Source: Rhodobium gokarnense (GTDB lineage Bacteria > Pseudomonadota > Alphaproteobacteria > Rhizobiales > Rhodobiaceae). Taken from it: a stretch of DNA of 64,000 nt. The position numbers were made by a program, and so were the translations under genes. This document shows, piece by piece, positions 17,591 through 25,819 of the stretch (position 1 is its first letter; every line of letters begins with the position of its first letter). The stretch is from the NCBI RefSeq assembly GCF_025961475.1, contig NZ_JAOQNS010000001.1, positions 310,001-374,000 on the forward strand, written 5' to 3'. The notes under the pieces were generated by a model that did no database searches, was not told where the DNA came from, and saw only the letters and a program-made list of their open reading frames with translations.

Positions 17591-18936
17591 GCGGCCCGTG
17601 CCACCGGCAGGCCGGCCTCCGCGGCGAAGCGGTCGAGGGAGGAAACGAGCAGGCTGACGATGTCGTCGATGTCGCTTTCGGTCACGATCATCGGCGGGCA
17701 GACGAGGAAATGGTCGCCTTCCACGCCCTCTCGGGTGCGCCTGGAATAGAGGATGAGGCCATTTTCATAGGCGATGTCGACGAGCCGGAGATAGGCGTTG
17801 AGGGAGGCCGGCAGCGGCGTCATCGTCGCCCGGTCGGCAACGAGCTCGAAGGCGAGCAGCAGGCCGGCGCCGCGCACGTCGCCGATGAAGGGATAGCGCT
17901 CGGCGAGGCCATGGAGCCGGGACTTCAGGAGGGCGCCCATCTTTTCGGCATTGGCCATCAGGTCGAGGCGGTGGATCTCGTCGATGACGGCGACCCCGGC
18001 AGCGCAGGCCAGTGGATTGCCGGCATAGGTGAAGCCGTGGGCGAAGCCGCCGGCATCGAGCACCGCATCGACGATGCGGCCATGGGCGGTGACGGCGCCC
18101 AGCGGCGCGTAGCCGGCGCCGAACCCCTTGGAAATGGCGATGATGTCGGGCTCCACGCCCCACAGATCGCCGGCGAAGAAGCGGCCGGTGCGGCCGCCGC
18201 CGCACATCACCTCGTCATTGATCATCAGGATACCGTGGCGGTCGCAGATCTCGCGCACCCGTTCCATGTAGCCGGCGGGCGGCACCAGCGCGCCGGTGGA
18301 GGCGCCGCCGACCGGCTCGACGATGAAGCCGAGGACGGTTTCGGGTCCCTGCCTGAGGATCTCCGCCTCCAGCATGTCGGCATAGTGGTGGCCGGTCTCC
18401 GTCAATGCCGGGTCGAGCCCGTCGAGATAGGCGCGCGGGGCGGGGATCTTCGGCATCTCGCGCATCATCGGCGCGAACGGGTCCGTGAGGGGTCCGTAGC
18501 CGGTGAGCGCCAGGGCGCCGAGGGTGGCGCCGTGGTAGCTGGGAGCGCGCGAGATCACCTTCCAGCGGCTGGCCTCGCCGCGGGCAAGGGCATATTGGCG
18601 CGCCAGCTTGATGGCGCTTTCGGTCGCCTCCGATCCGCCGGAGACGAAGAACACCCGGTCGAAGCCGGGCGGGCTCAGGTCCGCCGTACGGGCCGCCAAT
18701 TGCTCGGAGGCCTCGGTCTCGAAATGCAGCCGGTAGCCGAAGGTGGATTTCTCCATCTGCCGGGCCATGGCGGCAAGGACGTTGGGGTTGGAATGGCCGA
18801 TATTGCAGACCATGGCGCCCGACGAGCCGTCGATGTAGCGCTTGCCGCTCTTGTCCCACAGATAGATGCCCTCGGCCCGGTCGAGGACCGGGCGGCGCAG
18901 GCGGGTCTGGTAGAAGAGGCGGCTCTTTTCGCTCAT
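17587..18936 (-). CDS. Class III PLP-dependent aminotransferase
   Basis: Omega-type aminotransferase of 449 residues. The PLP lysine is K270 (AISKGFGAGYAPLG), the pyridine-nitrogen aspartate is D241 (LMINDEVMCGGGRTG), and the phosphate cup includes FVSGGSEATESA (residues 97-108). Family members transfer amino groups from omega-amino acids, diamines or beta-alanine-like compounds. The ATG at 18936 overlaps the stop of the ABC ATPase (ATGA); the 11 extra residues of the longer frame lie within that gene. The operon context suggests a substrate derived from an imported polyamine. Confidence 0.88.
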   Translation of the reverse strand: MSEKSRLFYQTRLRRPVLDRAEGIYLWDKSGKRYIDGSSGAMVCNIGHSNPNVLAAMARQMEKSTFGYRLHFETEASEQLAARTADLSPPGFDRVFFVSGGSEATESAIKLARQYALARGEASRWKVISRAPSYHGATLGALALTGYGPLTDPFAPMMREMPKIPAPRAYLDGLDPALTETGHHYADMLEAEILRQGPETVLGFIVEPVGGASTGALVPPAGYMERVREICDRHGILMINDEVMCGGGRTGRFFAGDLWGVEPDIIAISKGFGAGYAPLGAVTAHGRIVDAVLDAGGFAHGFTYAGNPLACAAGVAVIDEIHRLDLMANAEKMGALLKSRLHGLAERYPFIGDVRGAGLLLAFELVADRATMTPLPASLNAYLRLVDIAYENGLILYSRRTREGVEGDHFLVCPPMIVTESDIDDIVSLLVSSLDRFAAEAGLPVARAA

Positions 18937-20066
18937 TCGCTGGGTCCTTCGGCCGGAAGGACGACGCACTCCTCCGGCCTGATGCCGACGGCGATCTCGG
19001 TGCCCTCCTGGAAGGGACTGCCGTCGATCATGCCGACGCTCTGCAACTGGATATCGCCGACGCGCACGAAGTAGCGCACGATCTGGCCCTGGTAATCGGT
19101 CGCCTCGACGGTGCCGGGGGCGCTGACGCCACCGTCCGGCGCGGCGCCCGCCGCATAGAGCTTCAGCTTTTCCGCCCTTGCGACGACCTTGCCGCGGGCG
19201 CCCGGCTGGAGGCCGTTGGCGGCCGTTTTCGGCACCGGGAACCGGCCGAAATGGGGCGTTTCGACGAGCACGTCGGTGCCGTCGGCATCGGTGACGGTGG
19301 CGTCGATCAGGTTGGCGGCGCCGAGGAAGCTGGCGACGAATTCCGTCGCCGGCGCGTTGTAGACCTCTTCCGGCGCGCCCTGCTGCTGGACCCTTCCGGC
19401 GCTCATGACGACGATCCGGTCCGACATGGCCAGCGCCTCGGACTGGTCGTGGGTGACGAAGACGGAGGTGACGCCGATGCGGTGCTGGATGGTCTTCAGC
19501 TCCACGCGCAGTTCCTCGCGCAGATTGGCGTCGAGCGCCGACAGCGGCTCGTCGAGGAGCAGCACGTCCGGCTCGATGACGATGGCGCGTGCGAGCGCGA
19601 TGCGCTGCTGCTGGCCGCCGGAGAGCTGGGTCGGATAGCGATCCTGGACGCCCGGCAGGCGGACGATGTCGAGGGCGTCCGCCACCTTCTTTCCCGCATC
19701 GGCCCTGGAGACGCCGCGGTATTTGAGGCCGAAGGCGATGTTCTCGCCGATCGTCTTGTGCGGGAAGAGGGCGTAGTTCTGAAAGACGATGCCGAGATTG
19801 CGCTTGTGGACCGGCACGTCGTTGACGCGCCGCCCGCCGATCAGGATGTCGCCGCCGGTCGGCTTTTCCAGCCCCGCGATCATACGCAGGATCGTCGTCT
19901 TGCCGCAGCCGGACGGCCCCAGGAGGGTGATGAAGGAGCCCTCCTGGAAGTCGATGTCGACCGTCTTGACGGCCAGAAAGGCGCCGAACGACTTGGTGAC
20001 GCCGCGAAGTTCAACCTGTGCCAAAGCCTTGTCGCCCTGAAGGTGCGCCGGGGCCTGAGCCCCCAC
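18933..20066 (-). CDS. Polyamine-type ABC transporter ATP-binding protein (PotA-like)
   Basis: ATPase of 377 residues with Walker A GPSGCGKTT, signature LSGGQQQRIALARA, Walker B LLLDEPLSALD, and a C-terminal TOBE/OB region (about residues 265-370), the layout of PotA/PotG and related importers. It follows its binding protein and two permeases in the usual reverse order D-C-B seen from this end. The start is uncertain: a TTG about 15 codons in (LAQVELRG) would remove an odd N-terminus, and no strong Shine-Dalgarno distinguishes them. Putrescine/spermidine-like substrates are inferred from family and neighbours. Confidence 0.88.
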   Translation of the reverse strand: MGAQAPAHLQGDKALAQVELRGVTKSFGAFLAVKTVDIDFQEGSFITLLGPSGCGKTTILRMIAGLEKPTGGDILIGGRRVNDVPVHKRNLGIVFQNYALFPHKTIGENIAFGLKYRGVSRADAGKKVADALDIVRLPGVQDRYPTQLSGGQQQRIALARAIVIEPDVLLLDEPLSALDANLREELRVELKTIQHRIGVTSVFVTHDQSEALAMSDRIVVMSAGRVQQQGAPEEVYNAPATEFVASFLGAANLIDATVTDADGTDVLVETPHFGRFPVPKTAANGLQPGARGKVVARAEKLKLYAAGAAPDGGVSAPGTVEATDYQGQIVRYFVRVGDIQLQSVGMIDGSPFQEGTEIAVGIRPEECVVLPAEGPSE

Positions 20067-20133
20067 GCACGGGAAGGAAGGTCCGGGGCTGTTGGAAAAG
20101 CCCCGGACAGGAGATGTCGGGTGGAGAAGGGGG

Positions 20134-21297
20134 TCAGGCGCCCTTCATGACCCGGTTCCACATCTTCTTCTGCTCCTTCTCGACGGCGTTCCACTTGTCC
20201 GGCTCGCGGAAGACGAGGCCGTCGAGCTTGCCGGTCGGATCGAAGGCCGGCAGCTTCTTGACCGTATCGGGCATGTCGACCTTGGTCGGATCGAGGGACG
20301 GCGGATATTTCTGGCCCTCGGCAACGGCGATCGCGGTCGCGGGCGCCAGCATGAAGTTGAGGAGTTCCTCGGCCTCTTCCATCGGCGAGCCCTTGAGCAC
20401 GAACATCGTCTCCATCCAGGCAAGGCCGTTCTCGGGATCGAGATAGCCGATCGGGTGGCCCTGCTCCTGCAGCGCGGCGACGCGGCCCGACCAGGCTTCG
20501 GTGACGTAGATCTCCTCCTTGGCGAGGAGGTCCATCAGCTCGGCGCCGGAGCTCCAGTATTTCAGGATCAGGGCGCGGTGCTCGCGGACCTTGTCCCAGA
20601 CGGCGTCCCAGTCGGTGATGTTGTTGGGGTTCTGGCCGGACTGCAGGGCGCCGTACCAGGCGCGGTTGGCCCAGTCGCCGCTCCAGCCGCCGATCTTGCC
20701 CTTCAGGTCCTTCTTCAGGAGGAGGTCGGCGCCGAGCTTCTTGGCCTCCTCCTCCGAGACGTATTTGGTGTTATAGGCGATGCCCGTGGTGCCGTAGTCG
20801 TAGGGCACGGCTGCCAGGTGATCGGGCGTGATGGCGCGGAACGGCGCCAGCACCGCTTCCATGACGTTGTCGATGTTCGGGATGTTCTTGGTGTTGAGCT
20901 CGCTGGCATAGCCGTTCTGGACCCAGCGCTGGTACCAGGTGATGCCGGAGGAGTGGATGATGTTGTGGCCATCGATGCTGCCGGCGGCCTTCAGCTTGGT
21001 CAGCACCTCCTCCTCGCCGCCGAAGGTGGCGTCGATGACCTTGTTGCCGGTCTTTTTCTCATAGGGGTCGAAGGCGTGCTTGCGCAGGGCCTCCGAGACG
21101 ATGCCGCCCCAGCCCTCGAAGTTGAGCTCGGTGCCGGCGGCGAGCGCCTGGCGCGAGAGCGTCGTCATGATGCCGCCGGAAACGCCGGCGACGAGGCCGG
21201 CGGCGCCGAGGAGGCCCATGAAGGAACGGCGATCGATGTCGCCATTGCCCATGCGCTCGCGGAGCTTTTCGTATCGCTTGGTGCTGTCCTGTTTCAT
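20134..21297 (-). CDS. Polyamine-type ABC transporter substrate-binding protein (PotD-like, Tat signal)
   Basis: Periplasmic binding protein of 387 residues. The N-terminus carries a twin-arginine signal, DIDRRSFMGLLGAAG at about residues 21-35, followed by a hydrophobic stretch and cleavage near ALAAGTELN. The mature part is PotD/extracellular-binding type 1 (TELNFEGWGG, VPYDYGTTGIAYNTKYV). Export in folded form by Tat is inferred. An alternative ATG at 21360 overlaps the permease stop and would add 21 Lys/Thr/Arg-rich residues; the later ATG, with AGAGGA upstream, was preferred. Confidence 0.87.
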   Translation of the reverse strand: MKQDSTKRYEKLRERMGNGDIDRRSFMGLLGAAGLVAGVSGGIMTTLSRQALAAGTELNFEGWGGIVSEALRKHAFDPYEKKTGNKVIDATFGGEEEVLTKLKAAGSIDGHNIIHSSGITWYQRWVQNGYASELNTKNIPNIDNVMEAVLAPFRAITPDHLAAVPYDYGTTGIAYNTKYVSEEEAKKLGADLLLKKDLKGKIGGWSGDWANRAWYGALQSGQNPNNITDWDAVWDKVREHRALILKYWSSGAELMDLLAKEEIYVTEAWSGRVAALQEQGHPIGYLDPENGLAWMETMFVLKGSPMEEAEELLNFMLAPATAIAVAEGQKYPPSLDPTKVDMPDTVKKLPAFDPTGKLDGLVFREPDKWNAVEKEQKKMWNRVMKGA

Positions 21298-21356
21298 CGG
21301 TTCTGTTCGTCCTCTGGTTCTGGTGGTTTTTTCAGGTTTTTTGGATGTCGTGCCGC

Positions 21357-22139
21357 TCATCGTTTGCGCGAGAAATAGCGCGCGAGGCCGCCGGCCATGA
21401 GCGGGACGCCGACGGTAATGACGATCATGACGAAGCCGAGGGCGTTGATCTCCGGGCTGACGGAATTGCGCAGCATGCCGAAGATCTGGGTCGGCACGGT
21501 TTCCGAGCCGGCCGGACGCCAGAAGATGGTCGCCGTGATGTTGTCGAAGGAAATGGTGAAGGCAAAGAGCGCGCCGGCGAAGACGGCCGGCATCAGGAGC
21601 GGCAGGGTCACCTGGAAGAAGGTCTGAACGGGGTTGGCACCGAGGCTCCTCGCGGCTTCCTCGTATTCCTTGCGGATGCCGACGAGGCGGGCCTGGACGA
21701 CCAGCACCACGAAGGGCAGGGCGATCATGGTGTGGCCGAGGAGGAGGACGGCGAAGGAGCGCGGCATCGACAGCCAGCGCAGGAAGATGAGGAGGCCGAC
21801 GGCGAGGACGGTTTCGGGCACCAGCACCGGCGAGATCAAGAGCGTGGTGATCCACTCCTTGCCGGGCACTTTGAAGCGGACGAGGGCCAGCGAGGCGAGG
21901 ATGCCGAGGGTGGTGGCGAAGAAGGCCGTCAGGACGCCGAGGATCAGCGACGTCTCGAAGGCGCGCATGATCGCCTCGTTCTCGAACAGCTTGGCGAACC
22001 AGCGCAGGCTGAAGCCCTCGATCGGGAAGCCGCCGAAGCGCGAGCTGTTGAAGGCGAGCAGGAGGACGACCGCGACCGGCGCGAACATGAAGATGTAGAC
22101 GAGGACCGTGTAGATCTTGATGAGGTTCCAGGCGCGCAT
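21357..22139 (-). CDS. Polyamine-type ABC transporter permease (PotC-like)
   Basis: Inner-membrane permease of 260 residues with six hydrophobic segments. The cytoplasmic EAA loop that contacts the ATPase reads EYEEAARSLGANPVQTFFQV (about residues 158-177). The N-terminal YTVLVYIFMFAPVAVVLLLAF is typical of PotC/YdcV-type subunits. It starts 18 bases after the PotB-like gene and would form the channel with it. Confidence 0.88.
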   Translation of the reverse strand: MRAWNLIKIYTVLVYIFMFAPVAVVLLLAFNSSRFGGFPIEGFSLRWFAKLFENEAIMRAFETSLILGVLTAFFATTLGILASLALVRFKVPGKEWITTLLISPVLVPETVLAVGLLIFLRWLSMPRSFAVLLLGHTMIALPFVVLVVQARLVGIRKEYEEAARSLGANPVQTFFQVTLPLLMPAVFAGALFAFTISFDNITATIFWRPAGSETVPTQIFGMLRNSVSPEINALGFVMIVITVGVPLMAGGLARYFSRKR

Positions 22140-22157
22140 GGGTCTCTCCGGTCCTTC

Positions 22158-23027
22158 CTAGCTCAGTGCCTTGTAGAGCTGGTTGAGGCCCATGAAGCGG
22201 CTGTAGATGACGACGACGAGGCCGAGCAGGAACAGGAGCGTGAAGGAGAGCGTCGCGCCCATCGGCCAGTTCAGCTCCGAGACGACGGCGTCGTAGATGA
22301 GGTTGCCGAACAGGAAGTCGTTGGGGCCGCCGAGGATGATCGGCGTGACGTAGCTGCCGGCGGTCAGGACGAAGACCAGCAGGCTGCCGGCGGCAAGGCC
22401 GGGCAGCGACAGCGGCAGGGTGACCTCGCGAAAGGCCTGCCAGGGCGTGCAGCCGAGGGTACGGGCGGCCGGCTCCAGATTGCGGTCGATCCCCTCCAGG
22501 CTGACATAGACGTTGAGGATCATGTAGGGCAGGAAGACGTGGATGAAGCCGACGATGACGGCGAACTCGTTGTACATCATGGAGATCGGCTCGTCGGTGA
22601 GGCCGAGCCAAATCAGCACCCCGTTGATGGCGCCCTGGTTCCCCATGATGTGGATCCACGACATCGTGCGGATGATGAACGAGACCCAGAACGGCAGGAT
22701 CAGCAACAGGAGCAGCAGCCACTTCCGCCGGAAATTGGTGTGGGCGATGAAATAAGCCGGGATGTAGCCGAGCAGGGCCGCCAGCACCGTGACGATGATC
22801 GCCATGCGGAACGTCTTCCAGATGGCATGGTGGTAGTAGCTGTCGGTCAGGAGGTCCTGCCAGTTGCCGAACTGGAAGGCGACCTCGTCAACGCCCAGAT
22901 CGACGTTGATGTAGAACGAATAGACCAGGATGAAGCACATCGGCGCGATCACCAAGAAGGCGATCGCCAGGAGGGCCGGCGACAGCAGGTACCAGGGTCT
23001 GGGATCGAATGCGGTCGCCTTGGCCAT
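22158..23027 (-). CDS. Polyamine-type ABC transporter permease (PotB-like)
   Basis: Inner-membrane permease of 289 residues with about six hydrophobic segments; the first follows DPRPWYLLSPALLAIAFLVI. The EAA loop is LEPAARTLGCTPWQAFREVT (about residues 182-201). It is the first gene of the minus-strand amine operon. The 100-base AT-rich gap to the divergent LysR gene (about 23028-23136) must hold the promoters of both. Confidence 0.88.
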   Translation of the reverse strand: MAKATAFDPRPWYLLSPALLAIAFLVIAPMCFILVYSFYINVDLGVDEVAFQFGNWQDLLTDSYYHHAIWKTFRMAIIVTVLAALLGYIPAYFIAHTNFRRKWLLLLLLILPFWVSFIIRTMSWIHIMGNQGAINGVLIWLGLTDEPISMMYNEFAVIVGFIHVFLPYMILNVYVSLEGIDRNLEPAARTLGCTPWQAFREVTLPLSLPGLAAGSLLVFVLTAGSYVTPIILGGPNDFLFGNLIYDAVVSELNWPMGATLSFTLLFLLGLVVVIYSRFMGLNQLYKALS

Positions 23028-23136
23028 CTAGAGCCCTTGGTGATGGGTCGGGATGCGCGGGAACGTGGCAAAGTGTTGCAGGCGGTTCGGCGATAGCGCA
23101 AATTAATATTCACTATATCCAACATTGCGTGAGTTA

Positions 23137-24105
23137 ATGGGCCCGATGAGCAGCGAGCGGCCGGAACGGTTCGTCACCAATCTCGACTGGAATCTCCTGC
23201 GCACCTTCGTCGTCATCACCGAGGAGGGCGGCATCACCGCGGCGGCGAACCGGCTGCTCCTGCGCCAGCCGACGGTGAGCCTTGCCCTGAAGCGGCTGGA
23301 GACGCAGATGGGCACGCGCCTGATCGAGCGCGGCCACGGCACGTTTCGCCTCACGGCGGCGGGCCGCGACCTGCAGCGCGAGTGCCTTGAAATCTTCAAC
23401 AGCATCGCCCGGCTCAGCGAAGTGACGACCTCGGCGGCGCGCGAGATCACCGGCAACATCCACATCTCGCTCGCCAGCCATGTCAGCACGCCGCTGCTCG
23501 ACAGGGTGCTGGCGGAGTTCCACGCCGAGTTTCCGGCGGTAACCTACAAGCTGTCGATCCAGTCCAGCGATGCGGTCGCGCGCAGCGTCCTCGACAAGTC
23601 CGTGAGCCTCGGCATCTGCCTCGTCAACAAACGGCTGCCGCAGCTTCACTACGATCTCTTCTACCGGGAGTTCTTCGGCTATTTCTGCGGTCCGCCGCAC
23701 AAGCTGTTCGGCCGCAAGGGCCTCAGGATCGAGGATCTGCGCGGCCATGCGGCGGTCTCGTTCGATACCGACGACGTCGCCGATGCGCTGCGACCCGTCG
23801 CCGAACTACGCCGGCAATACGAGCTGGAGCAGCGCATCGTCGGCCAGTCGCCGCATCTGGAGGAGGTGCGCCGGATGATCCTGTGCGGCCTCGGCATCGG
23901 GCCGCTGCCGATCCATGTGGTGGAGCGCGATGTGCGCGACGGCGACCTCTGGCGCCTGCCGCCCTATGAGAACCCGCCGGCGATCGACATCTTCCTCGTC
24001 ACCAATCCCAAGCGCCGGCACAACCGGGCCGAGGCGCGGTTCCTCGATGCCCTGAAAGCGGAAATCGCCCGCCGGCCGATGGCCGAGCGGACCTATGCGG
24101 ACTGA
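23137..24105 (+). CDS. LysR-family regulator, divergent to the amine-import operon
   Basis: LysR-type regulator of about 322 residues. The N-terminal winged helix-turn-helix is at residues 17-75 (NLLRTFVVITEEGGITAAAN, RQPTVSLALKRLETQMGTRL), followed by the two-lobed effector domain (GNIHISLASHVSTPLLDRVL onwards). It is transcribed away from the PotB-like gene, the classic arrangement for a regulator of the neighbouring operon. Three starts compete: TTG 23125, ATG 23137 and ATG 23146, none with a strong Shine-Dalgarno. The effector is unknown; an amine or catabolic intermediate is plausible. Confidence 0.85.
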   Translation: MGPMSSERPERFVTNLDWNLLRTFVVITEEGGITAAANRLLLRQPTVSLALKRLETQMGTRLIERGHGTFRLTAAGRDLQRECLEIFNSIARLSEVTTSAAREITGNIHISLASHVSTPLLDRVLAEFHAEFPAVTYKLSIQSSDAVARSVLDKSVSLGICLVNKRLPQLHYDLFYREFFGYFCGPPHKLFGRKGLRIEDLRGHAAVSFDTDDVADALRPVAELRRQYELEQRIVGQSPHLEEVRRMILCGLGIGPLPIHVVERDVRDGDLWRLPPYENPPAIDIFLVTNPKRRHNRAEARFLDALKAEIARRPMAERTYAD

Positions 24106-24121
24106 CGGGCGGCGAGAGACC

Positions 24122-24613
24122 TCAGAAGGCGATGGTCCGGGCGGAGGGACCGGCATCCTGGCCGGTCTCGGCGTCGACGCCGAGGGCGCGGGTGATGTCC
24201 TCGGAGATGATGCTCTGCAGGGCGACGATGAGGTCGTAGGCCTCCTTCGGTCCCGATGCGTGCTTCAGGATCGCCTTCTGGAACAGGTTCATCAGGAAGA
24301 AATAGGCGGCGATGTAGTGGCTGTGGGTCAGGCCGATCTTGATGTGATAGGCGTGCATGTTGCGCAGCCGGACATCGTAGTTCTCGTCGACCCGGTACAG
24401 CAGGACGCGGCGCCAGTGGGCCTTCTGCTTCTCGGTGAGCTTGTCGATGTCGAGGCCTTCGAGGATGCGGTGCAGATTGGAATTGCCGATGCGCTGGTAG
24501 AACTTCTCCAGGATCGTATCGATGTCCCGGGAGATGAAGAACCAGAGCTTGTCGCGCGTTTCCGACGGTATTGACGCCGGATCGGTCCAGATCTGCATAC
24601 GTTCGTTGATCAC
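24122..24613 (-). CDS. Single-domain protoglobin (globin-sensor fold)
   Basis: Protein of 163 residues consisting almost entirely of a protoglobin/globin-coupled-sensor domain. The key region is MHAYHIKIGLTHSHYIAAYF; H90 occupies the place of the heme proximal histidine in the HxRIGL motif of HemAT-type sensors. No methyl-accepting, GGDEF or kinase domain follows; only about 25 residues remain after the last helix (GVDAETGQDAGPSARTIAF). It could bind O2, CO or NO and act as a gas-reactive protein by itself. It converges on the LysR gene (stops 16 bases apart). Confidence 0.75.
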   Translation of the reverse strand: MINERMQIWTDPASIPSETRDKLWFFISRDIDTILEKFYQRIGNSNLHRILEGLDIDKLTEKQKAHWRRVLLYRVDENYDVRLRNMHAYHIKIGLTHSHYIAAYFFLMNLFQKAILKHASGPKEAYDLIVALQSIISEDITRALGVDAETGQDAGPSARTIAF

Positions 24614-24730
24614 CGTTTTTATTCCTCGCCGCGCCGGCTCTGACCTTGCCGGCCGGCCGTGCTATCCCTATCGGGGACAACCCTAGCAGGGAAATCTTGA
24701 TCATTGGTTGTCGGGGGACGGCGATGCCGA

Positions 24731-25720
24731 TCAAAGCGCGGCGTCTTCCGCGTCCGAGCGGCGGATTTCGGCCGTTTCCGGCGTCTCCGGGCGCCCGCTG
24801 GGTTGCGCCATTTCGGGCGGTTCGCGCTCGTCAAGGCCGAGATTTGCAACCAGTGGCGGCAACTCCTCCGCCAGCACCTTTCGAAAGGCGGCGGCGACGG
24901 GGCTCAGCGTGATGCCGTTGCGCTCCACGATGCCGACGACGCGCTCCACGGAGGTGTCGGCGAGGTCGCGGGCGACGACGCCCATCGGCAGGTCGGTGGT
25001 GGACAGCGCCGGCAGGAGCGTCACGCCGAAGCCGGAGCGGGCGAGCGCCACCAGGGTGGTGACGTTGCGCACGGTCATCGTCGCGCGGTCGGACAGCGCC
25101 TTGTAGCTCGGCGCCTTGATGCGCTCCGAGGCGCCGTTGAGGATCAGGTTCTCGCGCCTCAGGTCGGACCAGCGCAGCGGCCGGTTGATCCGTGCGAGCC
25201 GGCTGTCGGTGCTGCAGATGACGCGGAAGCGGTCGCGGAACAGCGGCATGAAGGAGACCGGGGCGTCCGGCGCCGGCCGGCCGGCGATGCCGAGGTCGAC
25301 CTGGCCGCTTTCCACCATCGCGCGCACCGAGCGGCTGTCGATGTCGAACATCTCGATCTCCACCTCGTTGCGGTCGGCAACGAAGCGGGGCAGGATCTGC
25401 GGGATCAGATTGGCGGCGACGGACGGCACGGAGGCAAGGGTCAGCCGGCCGATCCGGTTCTCCGCAAAGGCGTGCACGCGCTCGATGGCGCGGTCGTAGC
25501 TGTCGACCTGCATGGCGCCGGTTTCCAGCATGAAGGCGCCGAGCGCGGTCAGCGAATTCTTGCGGTCGGTCTCGAACAGCGGCCCGCCGACCTCTTCCTC
25601 AAGCTGCTTCAGCGTCATGGAGACGGCCGATGGCGTCCGGCACAGCTTCTTGGCGGCGTCGCGGATGTTGCCGGCTTCGGCAACGGTCACGAAAGCGCGC
25701 AGGGCCTCCAGCTTGATCAC
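24731..25720 (-). CDS. LysR-family regulator, divergent to aldehyde dehydrogenase
   Basis: LysR regulator of 329 residues with an N-terminal helix-turn-helix (LEALRAFVTVAEAGNIRDAA, TPSAVSMTLKQLEEEVGGPL) and a substrate-binding domain from about residue 90 (GRLTLASVPSVAANLIPQIL). The C-terminal 35 residues are charged and Pro/Glu-rich, longer than typical. It is divergent from the aldehyde dehydrogenase gene, with an inverted repeat in the 99-base gap, and probably controls the 25.8-35 kb operon. The effector cannot be deduced. Confidence 0.87.
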   Translation of the reverse strand: MIKLEALRAFVTVAEAGNIRDAAKKLCRTPSAVSMTLKQLEEEVGGPLFETDRKNSLTALGAFMLETGAMQVDSYDRAIERVHAFAENRIGRLTLASVPSVAANLIPQILPRFVADRNEVEIEMFDIDSRSVRAMVESGQVDLGIAGRPAPDAPVSFMPLFRDRFRVICSTDSRLARINRPLRWSDLRRENLILNGASERIKAPSYKALSDRATMTVRNVTTLVALARSGFGVTLLPALSTTDLPMGVVARDLADTSVERVVGIVERNGITLSPVAAAFRKVLAEELPPLVANLGLDEREPPEMAQPSGRPETPETAEIRRSDAEDAAL

Positions 25721-25729
25721 GGGGTATCC

Positions 25730-25748
25730 ATTTCAGTTTCTCTGAAAT
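25730..25748. promoter_or_regulatory. Candidate LysR binding site
   Basis: ATTTCAGTTTCTCTGAAAT is a 7-base inverted repeat with a 5-base spacer. It lies 10 bases from the LysR start and about 70 from the aldehyde dehydrogenase start and contains a T-N11-A core. The site is well placed for autorepression and activation of the divergent operon. Confidence 0.5.
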
Positions 25749-25819
25749 TAATAACAGATGTTTCGATTTGATTGAAGTCGGAAATTGCCCGAAGCTGCTC
25801 CCCTGACGAGGAGGGCCGG

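Noticed and set aside
24614-24730. FNR/Dnr-type site before the protoglobin gene
   Set aside because: CTTGATCATTGG has one half-site, but the second half does not match the TTGAT-N4-ATCAA pattern.
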